NCBI GenBank assembly: GCA_002205965.3
Contig: NADL03000763.1
Coordinates: 992,001 to 1,056,000, forward strand
Direction of reading: 5' to 3'
DNA: 64,000 nt
Source of the DNA: Kappaphycus alvarezii
Lineage: Eukaryota > Rhodophyta > Florideophyceae > Gigartinales > Solieriaceae
The notes beneath the pieces were generated by a model that saw nothing but the letters and a program-made list of their open reading frames with translations, did no database searches and had not been told where the DNA came from. Positions 58,057 through 64,000 of this stretch are shown here, in pieces. Both the position numbers and the translations under genes were made by a program. Positions within the stretch are counted from its first letter, which is position 1. Each line of letters opens with the position of its first letter.

Positions 58057-58552
58057 TTACCTCTGTAGTGAGTCACCATACGCTATTTTGATCGACCCGT
58101 GTACGCAACAGTGGAAACAGATCGGGTCTTTTACGCAGTCCTCGAATATGGGGACGTTAACATGTCGGCGCAGCATAACTGACCAGACATAGGTAAGAGC
58201 ATCGGATATAACGGAGGGATGTGATTTAAGGCAAGCGAAAACCCTAGGGGGAAAGAGATTAACAAGGGCGTGAGCAGACATATGTGGCGCTGTGGCCCTG
58301 AGGAATTCTGATAGGCATCACAAAGGTCATCCTCCCGGAACGTACGCGCCTCGCCGGCTTTCCACATGGGAACGAGGAGGATGAAGAGTTCGTCGATGCG
58401 ATGAGTGATTGCCTTTGCCTCGAATTAGCCAATGTTGGGGGCACAAAACTCAAAGACCGGAGACTGGAGCTTCTCAGAAGGAGTGCGACGTTACTACGGA
58501 AGTGAGGTCGTGGAAGGGGGAGATAAATAGATTTTACCTGCTTGGTTTGCAA
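58057..58552 (-). pseudogene. GC-rich coding remnant, probably retroelement N-terminal part
   Basis: Minus-strand pieces in three frames read PMWKAGEARTFREDDLCDAY / QNSSGPQRHICLLTPLL and later DPICFHCCVHGSIK. The frame choice changes every 50-70 codons, as in a decayed gene. I cannot name the domain. Composition and strand suit the GC-rich retroelement family next to it. Confidence 0.35.
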
Positions 58553-58559
58553 TAAAACG

Positions 58560-60345
58560 CACTGCCCGTGCTCCCACTAATAGAAGGATCTCAAAATCAC
58601 CCTATCATCTAGTAATAACCTTTGAGAAATAATGTCGCTCATCCTCCTCGATACCTCTATTGCCACAAAACGCGATTATTTTCTCTAGAAAGCATATTAG
58701 TTTGTCCTTAATGCTTTGCGGATACAGTTCTTCTAAAGTGGAGACTGAGCCGCTAACAAATTTTCTCAACCCACGAACGCTCCAATTAATGACTGCGCTT
58801 CTCGGCAGTGGCATGGGAAATACTCAACAGTCTGTCCCGGAGATTGCAAAAACCTGGCATGGGAGTAGGTTGCTTAAGTTCTGATTTTAGAAAACGTTAT
58901 GCAATGATGATGACCGACACTACTTTTGAGATATGTTAACCTTTTTTCAATCATTAAACGCCCCAATTATTCCCCCTTGAGAAAGCAGCGCCCTCTGGCT
59001 ACAGGGCTGACCGAAATATTTTTCAAAAACTTCGAGGTCCCCTTACTTTGATTCTATACTGCTCATCGCTGATAGATACCGTAGCAACCCAAGCTGCAGC
59101 TTCTTCTTCTTAAGATGTATGGTTTGAACAATTTCTGGGACCCGTAGTGGCCTTCTTTCGACTGAAAATCCCACGACTGTAGGTAACGTGCCATCACATA
59201 ACCCCAAATCGGTCCAATTTTTCTTATCCTACGAATTACTTACCTCTTTTCAAGCAAGTACCGTCTGCTTTACTTTTTTAATCAAAACTTCAAAGCCTGA
59301 TACCGAACCTGGATAGTGAATACTAGAACCATCGGCAGACAATTAGGCAAGACTAAAAGCTCCACTTTCAGCCCTTGAAAATTTTGTCCACTGCTAAAAT
59401 ATTGCGTTCCCTCCTCGACACTTGCAGTGCGGAGTTAATATTTCTTGAAAGGTTAGTCTGTGCAGCGGGGGGTCTACGGGAAAATTCTAAAACGTTTTGG
59501 TTTTATCATACATCATCACAAGAAACATCTAATGTGTATAGGAACTAGTGGCCGGGAGCAGTAATTTGCTTTGCTGAGTGATGTTATACTTCAACATGTG
59601 CTTAGAACGTTTAAGTTTAGGCCTTATTCGGTTCGATTACTATGAGTATTTTTAATGTTGGGTACAATTGGTTTGGTCTAAGAACATTCGTGGGAATCTT
59701 CCTTTACTACTGGTCTGCTATCTCAAGACTTGATGGGTTTGCTTATGTCAGTTTGAAATCTGTTGCACATCTGCAGCTATCGATTTGTTCAATTTTTTTT
59801 CTGGCTTTAAGGCTATGTTCAAGTATTATTTTTCTATGGCTATGTGGTGTTTTGGCCGTACTGGGCATCATCAGATCCCGCATTTGCCTATGAATATCTG
59901 ATAATGAAAGCTCATGCTCTCGATTTCATGGGGTTACGAGAGCAACTGGTATAAAGTTGAGTGTGGTTGCAAAGAATAATGATAAAAAATATAGTCATAG
60001 TGAAAAAATCTTCTGTTCCCACTTTTATCTTCCCTATTTCTACAAAGAACGATATGTCCGAGAAATCTGCGATTAACATCAAAAATTTAGATATTAATAT
60101 TTTAAACGTATGGATCTTCATACTGAGGAGATTCGTGAAATGTTTCTATTGAATTGCACGTTACATAACCGTCGGATGCATTCCTCGAAAAAATATTAGA
60201 GCCAGGAACCAAAACTCAGCTGCACACTTAAGAACTGCAAATTAAAAACAAGGAAGGGCACGGACTTTTAGTACAGCCAATAGATGCGCAAATAGTCCCA
60301 TCTACGGCAACTTTTCGACAGCCTAGGCCATGTCGTTACCATTTT
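58560..60345. other. AT-rich DNA, nothing recognised
   Basis: Short frames without motifs on both strands (for example 59642-59893 +, a hydrophobic random-looking frame). Confidence 0.4.
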
Positions 60346-60350
60346 TTCTT

Positions 60351-61595
60351 GGTCACCCTTTTTTTCGCAAGAAAAAAATAGGATCAATTTTTCTTCGAAT
60401 ACATAGCTTTACAAAGAATATAAAATGAATGATCATATTTCTATAGTAAATAGAACCAACGACCACCTTCACTACCAACAATTTTTATTCAACATTAAGC
60501 AACAAAAGATGGGCGGATCAGTCAGCCTTACTGACCAACGGAAGGGTCCAGTTTTGGCTCTATTCAACGAGATGAATCCTGAACGAAAGATCGTTGAATT
60601 CATCGGCAAGTCTAAAACCGCGGTGTAGAAGTTTATTGCATCTCAAGGGGTACAAAAATCAAAGAAAAAGCTTAGGAGACCGAAGTAGATATCCAATACT
60701 CAGCTTTGATCTTTATTTCGGAACGCTTCGACTGGTAAATACTGTGGAAAAGAGCTTAAAAAAACCTTGCAATTATCGATACCCGCACGCCGCATCCAGC
60801 AATTGCTATCCCCTACCGATCACATGGTGTACAGAAAGAAGAAAATGGTTCCAGCAATGACGATTGAACACGAGAAATCCAGGTATTATTGGGCTAGAGA
60901 ACAAGTGGTCTGGAGCTTATCTCATTGGAAGGACGTTATTTTTAAGGACGAGAAAAAGTTCAGTTTAGACGGCCCTAGCAGTTTCGAGTATTACTGGCAC
61001 AATTTAAGGAAAGAGCCGTAATATTTATCATCTCGTCAGCAAGTAGTCATCTCGTCAGCAAGTTGGAAAATCAGTTATAGTATGGGCTGCTATTTCATAT
61101 TACGGTGTCTCTGATATACTTTTTATTTCAGAAAAACAAGATTCTAAGGTGTACTGTAGGGTTTGAAAGGAGAGCCTTCTCTCTGTTGCTGAAGAACACT
61201 TCAGAGATACCTTTATTCTACAGCATGAAAATGCAGCAACACACAGGAGCAATTACACAAATGACTGGTTGGAAGGAAATGACGTATATGTATTACCTTG
61301 GTCTGCTAAATCACCTGATTTAAATCCAATTTAAAAAATATAGAGAATACTTGCCCGTCAGGTCTATCATGAGCAGAGGCAATTTGCATCCATCGAGGAG
61401 TTAGAGGAGTGCATTAATGCCACTTGGCATCAAATCAGAAGGACCGTTGTTAATACTCTTCGTAAGTCTCTTCTCAATCGTTGCATTGAATTGATTGATC
61501 AAAAAGGTTAATTGTATTCGTTAATAGAGTTTCTTCGATAGAAATATTTAAAAACTTTCTTGGTCTTAATTTTGTTTCGTTCAAAAAAACGGTCC
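60351..61595 (+). mobile_element. Tc1/mariner-type transposon, defective
   Basis: The ends are imperfect inverted repeats: GGTCACCCTTTTTTTCGCAA at the left, and the inverted GGACCGTTTTTTTGAACGAA at the right (61595 inward). TA follows the right end (61596-61597); the left TA is not clear. The plus-strand transposase between them has Tc1/mariner motifs but is broken. Confidence 0.7.
60425..61511 (+). pseudogene. Tc1/mariner transposase, frameshifted, second catalytic residue altered
   Basis: The N-terminal helix-turn-helix (SLTDQRKGPVLALFNEM and IVEFIGKSKTAV) ends at a stop at 60626-60628. The catalytic domain continues in other frames. HWKDVIFKDEKKFSLDGPSS holds the first aspartate and YYWHNLRKEP follows. 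FILQHENAATHRSN has Glu where the second Asp (QxDNAxxH) is normal. LPWSAKSPDLNPI has the third Asp-type motif, then a stop. The tail reads FASIEELEECINATWHQIRR. Family identity is clear; the copy is dead. Confidence 0.82.
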
Positions 61596-61597
61596 TA

Positions 61598-63379
61598 TTT
61601 CGGTATTTTAAATATATAGCCGTTACGGAAGGTTTCATTTTTATTAAGTGACAATTAATTTTCTACAATAATTCCGTACTGTAAAACCACCATGTTTTCT
61701 CTTGCTAGTTGCATTTGCTTCACGGAGGCACTAGCTTTTCGTTGTTGGTACTATTAATCTTTCGGGGAGTGTACATGAAAACCACGACGTTACTAGTAAC
61801 AATTAACTTGAGTACCTTTCAGAAGTTATTGGTCCGAAGAGTAAATTTTCGACAGTGATTACAAAAGGTTCGAACTCATTCGGCGTGAAGATGATAATGA
61901 TTCGAATGCCGTTGACTCTGCCATCTTTGCAGAATTTTTTAATCACAGGACAACAGGAATTCTTCCCAACCAGACTCATGTACATTAAGTACGAGGTTGA
62001 CTCTGCAATCTTTGTAGAAAGTGTAAATCACATGACAACAGGAGTACTTCGCGATCAGACGTATCAACATAAAGTACAAGCTTTTACTGTTTCATTTTTG
62101 CTGTACCCGAAATTACCGTTTCAACTGGAGAGCGAAGGGAAACGGTAGCGTTGTCGTGAGTGAAGACAGTGAGAAGTGCTGACTGCGTTAGTACCAAGTT
62201 AGCTGTCTCAGGTGGTTGGATCTCTTACATGGTTTTGATGCGGAGTGATGGAGACGGCTGGCAGTTGTGTTGTTGGATATACCCATGTAGGTGTGATGTG
62301 AGGGCAGTTTTTGTTTCTAGTTAATACTTGAGAGCCATCCAGTGTAGCGCTTCTTATAGATTCATTGTGCTTGTTTCCATGAGTATAAGAAATTACTGTG
62401 TGTATTCATTATTGACCAAAAGCGCTCTGAAAATTCAAAAGTATTCAGATTTACTTTATTCTTAAAGCATTACGACTTAAATTCTTTTTTCTACGTATGA
62501 AGCAGAAGTTTTTTAAAAAACTTTTGCAACGTATTTGCTGTGAGACTCGCTTCCCACGGCCTTTAGGCGCACGAGTGACACTACCTATTATCTTGAACAC
62601 GTTTAACATACACCGGGGGATAGCCGAACCCCACTTTTCAAACAATAAAAAACCAAATAGATTTTTCCAACGGCAAGTGCTCTACGCAATGGATATCGTC
62701 GCGGTAATGTAGAATAATGGTAGGCGACGGTAAGGGAAGCTTATTGAGAAGAACCCGGACGGGTTGATCGGCAGTCAACTGAAAATTTCAACGATGCAAT
62801 ACTACCCTGACGGGGTTTGAGCCCTCTGAATGCTCAGAGGGGAAGGTAAGTAGGAAAAATAAATTCAATAGTGGCACGCTCACCCAAATTGGACGATGCC
62901 ACAGCATTTCCATCGCTTAGGGACCAATTAATTTGGATGGTTGCCAGTAAATTGTACTTTATAGTACAGATATATCAAAAACCACTCCCCAGATTGTCGC
63001 CTTGCGTTTTGCGGTACATTTAAAGTGAAGTAATCAAAGGTTAAGGAAGAACGTAAAAAGAAATAGGCAGAATGTGAAAGAAAAAAATATCGGAGACAGC
63101 TGCGGCGGCAGAGGCTGAATTGAGGAAAATAAGCGTTAAATTACTGATTGCGGTGGAGATGACTTACTTTTAATCTTCTGTGAAGCTCTGTGGCCGTTTT
63201 AGGGTACTAGTTGATCTAGCAGAGCTTTCCTTTCCTTGACGGGTGAGGCGAGTGCGATGGGAATGGTTACTGGCAACAGTTTTAACAGAAGCTACAATCG
63301 CTACAGTAGACCTAATGCTGAATGGAAACCTAATAGAAAGGAGACTGCACACAAACCATTGATGGATAACATTAAGTAA
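61598..63379. other. AT-rich DNA with a tandem repeat; no gene recognised
   Basis: Contains the 85-base tandem repeat at 61911-62080. The frame 61855-62148 exists because of it. 62451-62712 has no recognised motif. The last part may be the gag end of the copia element that follows. Confidence 0.4.
61911..62080 (+). repeat. 85-base tandem duplication
   Basis: GTTGACTCTGC starts both units (61911 and 61996) and AAGTAC ends them at the same offset (61987 and 62072). Units differ at many positions, so the duplication is old. The nested CACAGGACAACAGGA / CACATGACAACAGGA blocks align exactly. Confidence 0.85.
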
Positions 63380-64000
63380 TCCAAGCTTCAGACTATTTTG
63401 ATTGATTCTGGGGCTATTAGCCATATGATGAAAGATCCAGTCTTATTAGAGTCACTGAAACGATGCGCAGTGCGAGATGTCATGCTTGGCGACGGAAATA
63501 TTGTGAAAGCTCGAAGTCAGGGGTCTGTTTCTATCAGAAAAATCCCAGGATAGGAAGTCAATTATTAGAATTGAAAAACTTACTTTTTGTCCCTTCTATA
63601 AATGAGCGGCAGTAAATGGGAAATAGAACATGAGAATCTCCAAAAAGAGTAGAGTTTAATCACACTGTAAACATCGAAATTCTCGTCTTTTTACTGCCCT
63701 TGTCCCCTTCTCGCTAACAGCTTTGTCAAGCCAGGGATCATATACTCACATTCTGTTCCCGTTCATCTCCCTTGAGCTGCCAAGTCACTAAAAGTGAGCT
63801 CATTTTGATTAGTTTCGGCTGATCTTATCTCTTCCCGCCTTATCAGAGCCACAAAATACCAGAATTGATATCCATGGATTTCCTGTTCGAGGCTTGAAGC
63901 CGCGCTTCGCGCAAGATGTGTAAAAATATAACGCAGCTTGTGCCATGCGAAAATACATAAAAACATTGCCATGCGTTCCCACGCATTGCTGGATATATCT
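63380..64000 (+). pseudogene. copia protease and downstream fragment, truncated by the window end
   Basis: An open stretch 63386-63552 reads TILIDSGAISHMMKDPVLLE and RDVMLGDGNIVKARSQGSVS, the copia aspartic protease (D-S-G-A-x-x-H-M ... G-D-G ... G-x-G-S-V). The active-site DSG is intact. A TAG at 63551-63553 ends it. Remnants with the look of the pre-integrase region continue to 64000. This is a third copia copy. Confidence 0.65.

Overview
This is nuclear DNA of a eukaryote: genes carry GT-AG introns (89, 95 and 679 bases), there is TATA-led upstream sequence, and eukaryote-only proteins are present (a SERRATE/ARS2 homologue). Small islands of compact genes with few introns sit between long tracts of nested, decayed transposons. 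One gene has a plastid-transit-like N terminus, and the radical-SAM protein resembles a cyanobacterial/plastid-lineage family. Together these suggest a red macroalga (florideophyte, Chondrus-like). That placement is an inference, not a match I could run.

Layout. 1-246 is the 3' end of a gene. 247-2360 is intergenic and holds the first cluster of palindromic TACAG/TACTG repeats. 2467-3518 is a putative plastid protein built from a duplicated domain, with two apparent +1 frame breaks. 4.7-5.25 kb is a retroelement C-terminal fragment. 5806-8673 is a broken piggyBac-like transposon with palindromic inverted termini. It is followed after only 25 bases by a nearly complete LTR retrotransposon (8699-13378, minus strand, Gypsy-type, 5-bp TSD TAATA). 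Decayed Ty1/copia follows (about 14.9-17.7 kb), then unidentified AT-rich DNA. 25146-28080 is a second piggyBac-like element in which a transposase and a YqaJ/lambda-exonuclease-like nuclease share one reading frame. 28-34.9 kb has no recognisable gene. 35.3-39.45 kb is a second, older Gypsy element on the minus strand.

The main gene island is 39.8-50.1 kb. It holds the SERRATE/ARS2 homologue (40922-44641, +), GTP cyclohydrolase I (45107-46068, -), a radical-SAM protein (46943-48903, +) and a triple zinc-ribbon protein (48847-49668, -). GTP cyclohydrolase and radical SAM are divergent; the SERRATE/cyclohydrolase and radical-SAM/zinc-ribbon pairs are convergent, the latter overlapping by 57 bases. 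TACAG/TACTG hairpin repeats lie upstream of every recognisable host gene and are almost absent from the transposon tracts.

50.3-58.5 kb alternates GC-rich fragments of one reverse-transcriptase retroelement with AT-rich fragments of a copia family. 60.35-61.6 kb is a dead Tc1/mariner element, and 63.2 kb to the end is the start of another copia polyprotein.

The strongest leads are the transposase-nuclease fusion, the gene-proximal palindromic arrays, the pol III-like (tRNA-like) boxes inside the Gypsy LTRs, and the frame breaks in two otherwise well-preserved host genes.
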